64,000 nucleotides of DNA from JAZKID01 sp963714065 (GTDB lineage Bacteria; Pseudomonadota; Alphaproteobacteria; Rhizobiales; UBA4765), in contig OY970226.1 in NCBI GenBank assembly GCA_963714065.1, positions 806,001-870,000 on the forward strand, written 5' to 3'. The notes under the pieces are model-generated. The model made no database searches and was not told the origin of the DNA. It saw only the letters and a list, made by a program, of their open reading frames with translations. Shown here piece by piece: positions 1 to 7,828 of the stretch. The position numbers and the translations under genes are program-made. Within the stretch, counting starts at the first letter, position 1. Each line of letters opens with the position of its first letter.

Positions 1-281
1 CTAAGAGTGCCTTCGTATTGCCAATCCAACAACTTTTCATGGCTTTCGGCAGACCACAGACCGGATGCCGGAAGGCTGTAGTCCTGAGAGACCACAGACT
101 TTTTCATTTGTGATGGCTTGCTTTCATCGACGCAGTTCGGAATAGGCGTCGATGAGATATTGTTGGTTCAATTCATGCCCCGTGAATTAAGGCCGCAAAC
201 ACGAGCATAAGTGCCTGAACCAAAAACCCATTCAACTTCTAGAACAAACTCATCAAAACCTGCAGTCGTGGGATCGCTCAT
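1..281 (-). pseudogene. Phage tail tube protein, interrupted by an in-frame TGA
   Basis: The ATG at 281 follows GGAGAAG. The frame reads MSDPTTAGFDEFVLEVEWVF and meets TGA at 168-170 after 37 codons. The same frame then stays open for 55 more codons to the window edge (TNNISSTPIPNCVDE, then VVSQDYSLPASGLWSAESHE). Both halves together resemble the N-terminal half of siphovirus tail tube proteins. From memory, that family usually has Arg after GMN, so TGA fits a CGA to TGA change. The rest lies outside the window. As it stands, virion tails would probably not form unless the stop is read through. Family call is moderate; the stop itself is directly visible. Confidence 0.72.
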
Positions 282-294
282 TTTCTTCTCCAAT

Positions 295-314
295 AAAAAA
301 CCGCCCGAAGGCGG
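295..314 (-). terminator. Rho-independent terminator upstream of the tail tube gene
   Basis: On the minus strand CCGCC-TTCG-GGCGG is followed by TTTTTT. It lies between the 73-residue gene and the tail tube start and would attenuate read-through from the head-joining genes. Confidence 0.75.
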
Positions 315-342
315 TGCTGCGTTAAAGGACTTTTCGTTCCGC

Positions 343-564
343 TTATTCGGCGGGCGCAGCGTCATCCTTTTGACGTTGCTGTTTCCGTTTAGAACTCGAT
401 TGACTTACACGCTCTGCCGCACCCGCCTTTATCGCAGCGTCGACAATATAATGAGGACGGCTTTGCGGATCTGGTGATGGTTTGACATTGAATGAGAGCG
501 GCGACTTCGGGTCGGAATAGTTGAACTCTTTGTGAAAAATTGCCCTGACCATTTCCTCGCTCAT
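343..564 (-). CDS. Small phage protein of unknown function (73 aa)
   Basis: It begins MSEEMVRAIFHKEFNYSD and ends in a Lys/Gln/Ser-rich, probably unstructured tail (SKRKQQRQKDDAAPAE). I recognise no domain. It starts directly after the stop of the tail-completion gene and lies between that gene and the tail tube, so it belongs to the same late transcript. A small tail or chaperone role is possible, but only its position suggests it. Confidence 0.6.
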   Translation of the reverse strand: MSEEMVRAIFHKEFNYSDPKSPLSFNVKPSPDPQSRPHYIVDAAIKAGAAERVSQSSSKRKQQRQKDDAAPAE

Positions 565-972
565 CTATTTCTCCTCGATTAAAGCCGTCACCTGCACAAC
601 ACCGTGGTGTGTCAAGCCATCAGGCTCTTTAAAAATTCTGAACAACGTCACGCGCATACGACTTTTTGCATTCACAGAAAGCGGTGCCTTGTTCTCGTGC
701 AGGGCCTGCTTTACCGCATCGCAAATTGTGCTGCACTTCGCCCTTCCGCCATCGCGCGACCATATGTCGATCTGCTGCGTAATCTCCCCGGCTGTAATGC
801 ATTCAGCATCAGCGGTCACATAATCTGAAGCGCCGAAACTAATGTAAGCTTCCTTTTTCCCAAACGGTGGCTCTGAAACCTGATCGTAGACGCGATCAAC
901 CAGGCCTATGACCGTGGCGTCCGAGGTCAGCAAAGAATAGATGTGCTGCTGCAGTTCGAAGGAAACACCCAT
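565..972 (-). CDS. DUF3168-like tail completion protein
   Basis: About 135 residues. The opening MGVSFELQQHIYSLLTSD followed by VIGLVDRVYDQV, then a YISFG strand and QQIDIWSRDGG, is typical of DUF3168 proteins (SPP1 gp17 type), which close the tail end at the head-tail joint. ATG at 972 is preferred over 975 because it overlaps the upstream gene's stop (ATGA). Position after the HK97 gp10-like gene matches the usual order of siphovirus late genes. Confidence 0.75.
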   Translation of the reverse strand: MGVSFELQQHIYSLLTSDATVIGLVDRVYDQVSEPPFGKKEAYISFGASDYVTADAECITAGEITQQIDIWSRDGGRAKCSTICDAVKQALHENKAPLSVNAKSRMRVTLFRIFKEPDGLTHHGVVQVTALIEEK

Positions 973-1424
973 CAATAATTTTCCTTGATTGCTTTTTTAA
1001 CGACCCGGCGCAGCATCGCCCTGGTGCGCTTTTTATTTGCGCGCCAGCTCACATAAAAGAACGGTTGAGCTGGAAGTTCCCTAAGCCGCAACCCAAATTC
1101 CATAAAGATCGCTTCAGGAATTCCCTTGCCGCCTGCATAAAGCGTGATGCGCTTGCCGTTTGACGCTTTTTTGCTTTTTCCAACCAACCTGACGCCAGCT
1201 GGTGGATCGCCCCATGTCCAGCCTATAGAATCGCGCAACGCGCCTGGTGGAAGACGACCGCTTGTTTTTGAGCCCTCATAAACCGGAGCCAAGCGCTTCA
1301 TCATGCCAACAATTTCGTTTGCGGCCTGCTCCATGGCAGAAAGCAATGCCGCATCAACGGCGGGCGTCAGGCGTTTTAAAGATTGTTCAAAACGCTCAAC
1401 GCCCGTCCATTTCAGTGTAAACAT
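972..1424 (-). CDS. HK97 gp10-family head-tail/tail component
   Basis: 150 residues. It has the N-terminal pattern of a long helix (FEQSLKRLTPAVDAALLSAM) followed by LAPVYEGSKTSGRLPPGALRDSI, and a basic C terminus. This is characteristic of HK97 gp10-like proteins that act at the head-tail interface. It overlaps the neighbours by a few bases on both sides, as expected for a translationally coupled morphogenesis operon. Confidence 0.8.
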   Translation of the reverse strand: MFTLKWTGVERFEQSLKRLTPAVDAALLSAMEQAANEIVGMMKRLAPVYEGSKTSGRLPPGALRDSIGWTWGDPPAGVRLVGKSKKASNGKRITLYAGGKGIPEAIFMEFGLRLRELPAQPFFYVSWRANKKRTRAMLRRVVKKAIKENY

Positions 1425-1942
1425 TAAGCAGAGCGCGCGAGAACGCCGATCTGATATTTGGCAGTCGCACCCGAGCTATTGGCAATTCGCAATGTATCTG
1501 CGCTGCCCGCCGCAACCGATGCCAAGCCAGACGCATCTGGGGCAACAAGAAAGAGAGCTGCACCAGGACGCAGCGCTAGTGTTGGCGAAGTGCCGCCCAT
1601 AAGAACGACCGGATTCGATGCGCCTTGACCTAGCGTAAGAGTTGTTGTGTTCGCCGTCCCGTCTTTTGCTTTGTTAACTATTACAAGCGCTACCAGCTCT
1701 GCGGCAGCGACCGTCGCGCCCAATGCATCCGTCAGCGCGCCGGCAAGGTCGATATCGTCGTTTGAGCTGGCGTTAACGCTGCGCTCGTCAAGCCAAATAA
1801 TGTCCGCTTGATTAGCGCCGGTACCGTTCGCAAGCTGGATAAGCTCTTCTATTTTTGGTGTAAATTGTGGTCCACCAAAATCGTTGCCGCCAGTTTGTGT
1901 AGCCTTGAAACGCAAAAGAAACTCAGATGTAAGGTTTGTCAT
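1424..1942 (-). CDS. Phage structural protein of unknown function (172 aa)
   Basis: Residues are rich in Ala, Thr, Gly and Ser with beta-like stretches, including TLTLGQGASNPVVLMGG, and the start is MTNLTSEFLLRF. The composition suits a virion surface or decoration protein. It lies between the head-closure gene and the gp10-like gene, an unusual place for an extra structural gene. I do not recognise the family. Confidence 0.6.
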   Translation of the reverse strand: MTNLTSEFLLRFKATQTGGNDFGGPQFTPKIEELIQLANGTGANQADIIWLDERSVNASSNDDIDLAGALTDALGATVAAAELVALVIVNKAKDGTANTTTLTLGQGASNPVVLMGGTSPTLALRPGAALFLVAPDASGLASVAAGSADTLRIANSSGATAKYQIGVLARSA

Positions 1943-1963
1943 ATTTTAGTCTCCTGTTCGAGG

Positions 1964-2296
1964 TTAAGTTGCTACGCCGCCCTCAAGCGTCAAAAAGTAA
2001 TAACGCTTGGTTTTTGTGTCCGGTGTTTTTGCCCGGATATTATAAAATTGACCTGTGCGATCGTCTTTGCATCGCCATTCATGCGTGATGCGATCTGTCT
2101 GCATGGCTTTTCTAATCTTCAGAAAAGCCGGAATTCTTTTTTCCAAGCGCGCGGCAATTACGCTCTCGCTGCCTTCGCGGTAGATAATGTCGGCGCGACA
2201 TGAAAACTGATGTTCCCAGCCTTTTGCATAATTCCCGGCGCCGTCACTGTTTTCGGCGCGTTTTTCAAAAGAGAAAAGTTCGCGCAACATCGGCAT
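1964..2296 (-). CDS. Phage head closure / head-tail adaptor protein
   Basis: 110 residues. It begins MPMLRELFSFEKRAENSDGA and continues with a GWEHQFSCRADIIYREGSE segment, the pattern of small beta-barrel head closure proteins (SPP1 gp16-like, Phage_H_T_join). These stack under the connector and plug the capsid after packaging. The start abuts the stop of the connector gene. Confidence 0.8.
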   Translation of the reverse strand: MPMLRELFSFEKRAENSDGAGNYAKGWEHQFSCRADIIYREGSESVIAARLEKRIPAFLKIRKAMQTDRITHEWRCKDDRTGQFYNIRAKTPDTKTKRYYFLTLEGGVAT

Positions 2297-2880
2297 TACA
2301 GTCTCTTTCTAAAATAGGGAGCCAATAACGTCTTCACTCCAAAAGGAGTTTCGAAGCTTTCTGTGATGTTCGCGCTTTCGCGGTTTTCATACCAGAATGC
2401 CACTAGCATTTTGATTGCCTGCTTAATGGCAGCAGGCACATCGCTTGCCGCACCATATCCTGCTGTGAAAGTTACACGCACCGCATCCAGGCGGTCGGCG
2501 TTGAATACAGGATAAGAAAAAGCGTTTTTAAACCAGATGAAAGAGCCAAGGGCGTCTTGATGAATTTCATAGTGATCTGGTGAAACAGTTTGCTCAACAT
2601 CATCACTGTCGAAATATTTAATCTCTGCAGCCGACACATCAGGGAACGGCAATCTAATTTTTCCGAGGCCGCCATAATTGCAAAGGTCAACTCGCCATTG
2701 CTGAGATACCAGGCAGCGCCCTAGAATGCCTGACCAGCCATCCAAATATGCAGTGGCCGCTTCATTAAAAGCGGCAAGCTGAAGCAAATCGTCCGTAAAA
2801 TCGATGCTCAGATGCGCGCGCAAGGCGTCCGTGCCAACGGGCAGCTCTGCAGGTGCGGTGACACGGACGGGATTGAGCAT
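2296..2880 (-). CDS. Head-tail connector protein, gp6/gp15-like
   Basis: 194 residues. LSIDFTDDLLQLAAFNEAAT, a ...YLDGWSGILGRCLVSQQW segment and the later AAIKQAIKMLVAFWYENRE helix match the phage connector family (HK97 gp6 / phiE125 gp8 type). These proteins form a ring below the portal. The gene precedes head closure, the standard order. Confidence 0.82.
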   Translation of the reverse strand: MLNPVRVTAPAELPVGTDALRAHLSIDFTDDLLQLAAFNEAATAYLDGWSGILGRCLVSQQWRVDLCNYGGLGKIRLPFPDVSAAEIKYFDSDDVEQTVSPDHYEIHQDALGSFIWFKNAFSYPVFNADRLDAVRVTFTAGYGAASDVPAAIKQAIKMLVAFWYENRESANITESFETPFGVKTLLAPYFRKRL

Positions 2881-2882
2881 TG

Positions 2883-3077
2883 TTATTTCGCTTTGTTGTT
2901 CTTCTGGGTCTGTTTGCCGGCAGCTTGTGTGGGTTCTTTCTGGGGTTCAGCCCATTTTTCTTTGATAGCTGCAGCAGCGAGGTCGCCCTTGATAATTTCA
3001 CCAACGTGGAAATCACGCACCTTGGTTTCATCATCGGCGCGGCCGGTGAACTGCTCTATGACTTTTGCCGTCGTCAT
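2883..3077 (-). CDS. Small phage protein (64 aa), unknown function
   Basis: The N-terminal half (MTTAKVIEQFTGRADDET, then VRDFHVGEIIKGDLAAAAI) looks folded. The tail is Lys/Gln/Asn-rich and probably disordered. It is packed with 2-3 bp gaps between the connector gene and the 257-residue gene, so it is very likely translated. No family recognised. Confidence 0.6.
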   Translation of the reverse strand: MTTAKVIEQFTGRADDETKVRDFHVGEIIKGDLAAAAIKEKWAEPQKEPTQAAGKQTQKNNKAK

Positions 3078-3080
3078 GGT

Positions 3081-3854
3081 TTATCCTTTCTTGACTAGGG
3101 GGTTGGGGTGTTTGGAATGGTCGTAGCGATCCTCGATCTCATCCGCGCTTGGTATTTTATCGCGGTCTGAAAATTTTACGGCGAGAGAACCGTTTTCTTT
3201 TTCCTCAAGGCTTACATTTACGCAGTCGTAGCCGTAAAACATTTCTTCTTCGCAGGCGTCCATCAGTGATGATGTCTCTGGAATTGTTATCTCGATCCCG
3301 CGCGCGGCGGCGATGCCTAACCAGAATTCAACGCACGCGCGGCCTTTTTCGGCGTTGTGGGAATTTTTCAGCGTGTAGTCGATGCCGTAAAGCGAGATGC
3401 GTTTGACCCCGATGTGAATTGCATAGGCAACGGCATATGCCGTTGTGCTGTTAAAATATGGCGCGCCACCATTACCGCTCTCGTTCCCATTGAGAACGTC
3501 CTGCAGCGGAAATTCGACAAGGCCGCGATAACCAGGGCGGGCACGGCTCGTGTAGATGGGGCCTGGATGATTACGCAACCAGGTTAGCATGTTGGCGATA
3601 TTGCTCTGCGGCGCGCGCGCGGCGCGGGCTTCCTGAATGAGCACATCATCCATGTGAAAGATGCGATCACAATGCAGAACGTCGCCAATCGCGTTAATGC
3701 CCCATACCTCATCGGCATAAGCTTTACGGCTGCCAAGCCGCTTAATGAGATCGAAATATGTGGAGGCTGACGGGCCTAAGCCGATGATCACGATATGGTC
3801 AGGAACCTCCCGCGCCAAGTTTGAATTTGGCGCGGGATTATTGAGATTGAACAT
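3081..3854 (-). CDS. Rossmann-type protein in the capsid gene block, unknown function
   Basis: 257 residues. The opening IVIIGLGPSASTYFDLIKR is a Gly-rich nucleotide-binding loop and is followed by DEVWGINAIGDVLHCDRIFH. That combination recalls the DUF115/MptE-like phosphotransferase or glycosyltransferase-related fold seen in some phages. It sits between the capsid and connector genes, where an enzyme is not normally required, so it may modify a virion component. Function is inference only; its reality as a gene is well supported by length and tight spacing. Confidence 0.6.
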   Translation of the reverse strand: MFNLNNPAPNSNLAREVPDHIVIIGLGPSASTYFDLIKRLGSRKAYADEVWGINAIGDVLHCDRIFHMDDVLIQEARAARAPQSNIANMLTWLRNHPGPIYTSRARPGYRGLVEFPLQDVLNGNESGNGGAPYFNSTTAYAVAYAIHIGVKRISLYGIDYTLKNSHNAEKGRACVEFWLGIAAARGIEITIPETSSLMDACEEEMFYGYDCVNVSLEEKENGSLAVKFSDRDKIPSADEIEDRYDHSKHPNPLVKKG

Positions 3855-3862
3855 TATCGAAA

Positions 3863-4315
3863 TCAGCCTGTCTGCCCGGCAACGGGGCCATTTTCAGGCT
3901 TACCCAGAATAAGGTTTGCCGAAACGATGTTCGTCGCCGTGCCGAGGCCGTAAAGGCGGATACGCAGATAGCGCTTGATGCCTTTATAGCCGATCTTTGT
4001 GGCGACGTTTTTACCAACGCCGGATGTTCGCGGGTTTTCAGCGGGGCAAGCAGCGCCTGCTTCGGTGCCGATTAAATCCGCATTGGCGACGGAGGTGAAG
4101 TCGCCGGAAACCGCCGTATCACTTTCAAGAATGACTGGCGTGGTGGTGTCTGCCACGGATGTGCCGCCGCTGCCGTAATTGATCACGAACTCGGCAGAGT
4201 TGTATCCGCGCCGGTCAAGAATTGGCGAAATCGAACCGTTGGCTGCGCCGGTTGTACCGACTGCTTTTGGTTCGATCGCACGCAAAACTTTAATATTGCT
4301 ATGCATGTCTTTCAT
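3863..4315 (-). CDS. Phage structural protein next to the capsid gene (150 aa)
   Basis: ATG at 4315 (MKDMHSNIKVLRAIEP) is chosen because AAGGACTT stands just upstream; the open frame extends ten codons further. The protein is rich in Gly, Thr and Ala with short beta-like runs (SAEFVINYGSGGTSV, RYLRIRLYGLGTATN). Such genes directly downstream of the major capsid gene often encode head decoration or stabilisation proteins; that is a guess from position. Confidence 0.6.
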   Translation of the reverse strand: MKDMHSNIKVLRAIEPKAVGTTGAANGSISPILDRRGYNSAEFVINYGSGGTSVADTTTPVILESDTAVSGDFTSVANADLIGTEAGAACPAENPRTSGVGKNVATKIGYKGIKRYLRIRLYGLGTATNIVSANLILGKPENGPVAGQTG

Positions 4316-4343
4316 TTTCGAAGTCCTTTGATGAGGTTGAAAC

Positions 4344-4372
4344 AAAAAAGGCGGTCGAGAACGACCGCCTTA
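4344..4372 (-). terminator. Rho-independent terminator after the major capsid gene
   Basis: The 10-bp stem AAGGCGGTCG / CGACCGCCTT has a 4-base loop and is followed on the minus strand by TTTTTT. Placed after the capsid gene, it would set a high capsid to downstream-gene ratio. Confidence 0.8.
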
Positions 4373-4406
4373 AAAATGTTGACTGGATTGCTTTCTGTTT
4401 ACTGGT

Positions 4407-5696
4407 TTACGTCGAGCACTTCAGAAGCTTGATCGCTTCAAAGTTCTGCACACCGCCACCGACGCGCTTGGTCGTGTAGAAGTGGACGTAAGGTTTGTTG
4501 GTAAACGGATCGCGCAGGACGCGAACACCGGTGCGGTCGACGATCAGGTAGCCTCGTTTGAAGTCGCCGAATGCAACCGGGAAGGCATTTGCGCCCAGCG
4601 CCTGCATATTGTCGTCGGTATAAACCGGCTTGCCCAAGATGGTAGCAACTGGTGCTGCTGCGGTCGGTGGTGCCCAGATATAAGCACCGTCTGCATCCTT
4701 GAACTGGCGGATCGATCCCATCACGGCATCGCTCGTAAGGAACGATGCGTTGTTGCGATAGCCCGCTTTGAGGGCATAGAACAACCTGATAAGAGCATCT
4801 GCCGGATTCACTGAAGCTGTCGGCGTGTCAAAAGTGGCAGCTGCGCCAGTTTTAACGAAGCCGAGTTTGCCCCAGGCATAGCTGCCGTTATCGACCGTAT
4901 CGTATGACAGCAAGCCGCGTGGCTTGTTGACACCATCACCCGCAATGAAGGCTGCGCCTTCCTGCTCGGCAAACGTGACCGCAACCTCATCGGCCAGCCA
5001 GGCGGCGATATCGACAGAGCTGTCATCGAGCAGTGTCTGCGTTGCCGCTGGGTTAGCGTAGAGTTCGAACACATTGAACAGAAGTTCGCGCAATGTTGGC
5101 GTTGCCGTTTCCGGGCGGGCAGAGCGTTCGCCTACCCAGCCGTAGCCTGCGCCACCCATATTGACGAGCTTCTTGTAAGAGCCGGTCGAGATGGACATCA
5201 CACGCGCAAGTTCGCGCATGACCGACACTGTGCCGAGAACGCGGTCAATGGTCTTTTCCATTTCGACCGGAACCGTATAGCCGCCATCAGGGTCGCTGTC
5301 TGTTGCCATACCGGCTTTGACCGCAAGGCCCTGCAGATCAGCGTCGACACCGCGACGGAAAAAGCGGTTAAATGCTTTCTTATGTTCTGCCGCTTCAGGC
5401 GTTTCGCCGTCTTTCGTCGCGCCGCCGGCCTTAAGGGCTGCCAGCATTTTATTGGTATCGTCGATTGCTTTCTGCAGATCTGAAATCTCAGCGTTAATTT
5501 TGCTGACTTTTTCAGTTTGCAGCACGTCGGCGAATTTATTCTCGACGCCTTTGATACGCTCTTCGTTCGCTTCTTTGAAGGATGCGAACGTCTTGTTCAT
5601 GTCTTCGAGAAGGCGTTTCAGGTCAGTCTCGCTGGCATCGGCACGCGGCGGGCGCGCGAGGCCACGGAAACTTCCTGCATTTGTATGCATATTCAT
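4407..5696 (-). CDS. HK97-fold major capsid protein
   Basis: 429 residues from ATG 5696 (AAGGAGCAAAAC upstream); the frame is open for 60 more codons upstream, but these overlap the protease and lack a ribosome site. Residues about 22-90 are a charged coiled coil, the delta/scaffold region expected to be cut off. From about 125 the HK97 core begins with GMATDSDPDGGYTVPVEMEK, then GTVSVMRELARVMSIS, and later LFYALKAGYRNNASFLTSD and GKPVYTDDNM. These are standard landmarks of the family. It follows the ClpP-like protease gene. Confidence 0.93.
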   Translation of the reverse strand: MNMHTNAGSFRGLARPPRADASETDLKRLLEDMNKTFASFKEANEERIKGVENKFADVLQTEKVSKINAEISDLQKAIDDTNKMLAALKAGGATKDGETPEAAEHKKAFNRFFRRGVDADLQGLAVKAGMATDSDPDGGYTVPVEMEKTIDRVLGTVSVMRELARVMSISTGSYKKLVNMGGAGYGWVGERSARPETATPTLRELLFNVFELYANPAATQTLLDDSSVDIAAWLADEVAVTFAEQEGAAFIAGDGVNKPRGLLSYDTVDNGSYAWGKLGFVKTGAAATFDTPTASVNPADALIRLFYALKAGYRNNASFLTSDAVMGSIRQFKDADGAYIWAPPTAAAPVATILGKPVYTDDNMQALGANAFPVAFGDFKRGYLIVDRTGVRVLRDPFTNKPYVHFYTTKRVGGGVQNFEAIKLLKCST

Positions 5697-5706
5697 GTTT
5701 TGCTCC

Positions 5707-6561
5707 TTATGGGCGCATGGTTTGTGTAAGCTGCAGAATTGCAGCGGTGATGCCTGCATCGCGCGCGGCGGGTGGACGGCTTGCATCTCGCGGAGCCTGT
5801 GTTGCAGAGACCATCTCAGAAAGTAATTCCGAGCGCTCTTTGCGTGAAAGGCCAGCCTTTGCGAGGCCTGCCTCAACCTGTCTGCGTGCCATCAGCACGC
5901 TATCTTTTTCATTCTTGGCCTTTTCCTTGACCTTGATATCTTTGTCCAAGGCATCGGCAAAACCTTTCTCGACAGCCTCAGTGGGCGCCATGAAAGTTTC
6001 AGCATCCATGAGCTTCTCGATTTGCGAGCGCTTCATGCCCGTGCGTGCTTCATAAATGTCCGCAATAGCACTGTCGAACGCGTCAAACAGATCGGCAGCG
6101 GCACGCATCTCATGACGATTCCCTATCACCATGCCCCATGCATTGTGAATCATCATGAATGTGCCAAGGCCCATCAGGATTTCGTCGCCAGCCATAGCAA
6201 TGATCGACGCGGCCGAAGCTGCGATGCCGACGATATTGATTGTGACTTTTGCTGGATGTTCGCGAAGCAGATTGTAAATTGCCACGCCTTCAAACAGATC
6301 GCCGCCAGGCGAATTGATATTTACGACAACGCTATTTTTGCCGATCGACCGCAACGCTGCTGCCATGCGTGCAGCAGTGAAACCGCCACCGCTCCATGGG
6401 TCTTCGCCGATTACATCATAAATTGAAATTGTGTTCGGCTCATCAGCTTCGGCCGCGAGCGGGCGCTCGCTCCATTTTGTTAGAACTTCAGAGCCAGCAT
6501 CCCACTGAAAATTTTTGGGACGCTGAAAAGCTTTTATTTCAGGAAGGTTTCGAAGGGTCAT
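5707..6561 (-). CDS. ClpP-like head maturation protease
   Basis: 284 residues from ATG 6561. SPGGDLFEG around residue 84 is the oxyanion region, GIAASAAS places the catalytic Ser near 116, and MMIHNAWG the His near 139: a complete S14 active site. In siphoviruses this Clp-type protease matures the prohead and removes the capsid delta domain. The start overlaps the end of the portal gene by 23 bp, which implies translational coupling. Confidence 0.9.
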   Translation of the reverse strand: MTLRNLPEIKAFQRPKNFQWDAGSEVLTKWSERPLAAEADEPNTISIYDVIGEDPWSGGGFTAARMAAALRSIGKNSVVVNINSPGGDLFEGVAIYNLLREHPAKVTINIVGIAASAASIIAMAGDEILMGLGTFMMIHNAWGMVIGNRHEMRAAADLFDAFDSAIADIYEARTGMKRSQIEKLMDAETFMAPTEAVEKGFADALDKDIKVKEKAKNEKDSVLMARRQVEAGLAKAGLSRKERSELLSEMVSATQAPRDASRPPAARDAGITAAILQLTQTMRP

Positions 6562-7819
6562 TTTTCTTCTTGTCCTTTTGTTGATCGGGCTGGCCACCTG
6601 CCGTGTTGGGCGGGTCGTAATATTCACCGCCCTTGCCATCGCCGCGCGGATTCATGTCTTCAAGTGCACGCACTTCGTCAGGGCTATAGATGCCCCATTG
6701 CAAGGCTTTCACGTATGCTTCAAACCGTGCAGAAGTATCGCCGCGCAACAAAGCCGCGCGATTAAATTTCGCATAGATTTTAGTGTCTTTCTCATCGACG
6801 AGCTCGCCGTTGATCGCCTCTTCCCACATCGTCAGGTAGTCTTCGAGCGTGTAGGTTACGAAGCCGATCGATTGTTGCTCAATGCCAGAGCCCCATGATG
6901 TGCTTTTCTCGGTGTCGCCGATCATGTGCGGCGGAACGCCAAAGAACATTGCGATATCGCTGCGTGTAAATTTGCGGCTCTCGATCCACTGTGCGTCTTC
7001 CGCCGTCATGGCGAGGCGCTCATATGTCATGCCTTCTTCGAGAATGATGTCCTTGCCTTCACGCTCGCCGCCTGCTCGGAAGGCTTCCAGGCTGGCACGC
7101 AGGTTTTCCATCGCCTCCGCGCCGATAGTTTTAGGATGCGAGAACTTACCGCTAAGGCGCGCGCCGTTTTTAAATGTCGTGGCGCCATGCTCTTCCATCG
7201 CAAGAGATGCACCTACCGTTTCGCGGGCATATGTAAGCGGGGTGACACCGTCAACGCCGTTAAGCGTTAGATTGTAGAGATGAAAAACCTCTTCTTGTGG
7301 CAACGCAATTTTTGTGCCGTTGCGTTTCGTGTAGGTGTAGACAAGGCTCAGGTCGTCCTCAAATTGCTCGACCACCATCCTGGACGGATCGAGCGGAATA
7401 AGTTCTATGACTTTGCCGCGTGACCTGACTTTAAGAGCGTAGGCATTGCCTCGTAAAAGCACATGCCCTGTGAGCATCTTGCGGAATTGCGCAGGCTTCA
7501 TCCAGCGGTTCGGCTTACGCCTGATCAGCTGCCACAAATCACTATCTGAGGCGTCTTCGCGCACGTTATCGCTGACCCTCCGCTTGATATCGAGCGGCAA
7601 GTTCGCAACCGATCCTGAAATCAAGCGCCAGCACGCGAAGACGGCGCCGACACGAAGAGCGCGGTCTGGCGTAACCACAACGCCTGACGCCGAGACATTG
7701 CCTGAGCGCAAGGCTTCTTCGAGCTGGTCTGACGTGACTATCAGATGCCCACCGACGGAGCTTTCAGCTTTGGGGGCCACGCTTTGAGCGCGGCTAAAAA
7801 ACCTCTGCATAAAGCCCAT
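6539..7819 (-). CDS. Phage portal protein, HK97 family
   Basis: 426 residues. Recognisable landmarks are VGAVFACWRLISGSVANLP, then LIRRKPNRWMKPAQFRKML, LLRGNAYALKV, IELIPLDPSRM and the C-terminal FFGVPPHMIGDTEKSTSWGS. These are classic for HK97-type portals, the dodecameric ring through which DNA enters the capsid. AAGGATTTTTC precedes the ATG. The Asp/Lys-rich tail overlaps the protease start. Confidence 0.93.
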   Translation of the reverse strand: MGFMQRFFSRAQSVAPKAESSVGGHLIVTSDQLEEALRSGNVSASGVVVTPDRALRVGAVFACWRLISGSVANLPLDIKRRVSDNVREDASDSDLWQLIRRKPNRWMKPAQFRKMLTGHVLLRGNAYALKVRSRGKVIELIPLDPSRMVVEQFEDDLSLVYTYTKRNGTKIALPQEEVFHLYNLTLNGVDGVTPLTYARETVGASLAMEEHGATTFKNGARLSGKFSHPKTIGAEAMENLRASLEAFRAGGEREGKDIILEEGMTYERLAMTAEDAQWIESRKFTRSDIAMFFGVPPHMIGDTEKSTSWGSGIEQQSIGFVTYTLEDYLTMWEEAINGELVDEKDTKIYAKFNRAALLRGDTSARFEAYVKALQWGIYSPDEVRALEDMNPRGDGKGGEYYDPPNTAGGQPDQQKDKKKNDPSKPS

Positions 7820-7828
7820 GAAAAATCC

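Noticed and set aside
168..170. TGA recoded as Trp in the prophage
   Set aside because: Other prophage genes end at TGA with coupled overlaps (for example the reverse transcriptase) and use TGG for Trp, so TGA works as stop here.
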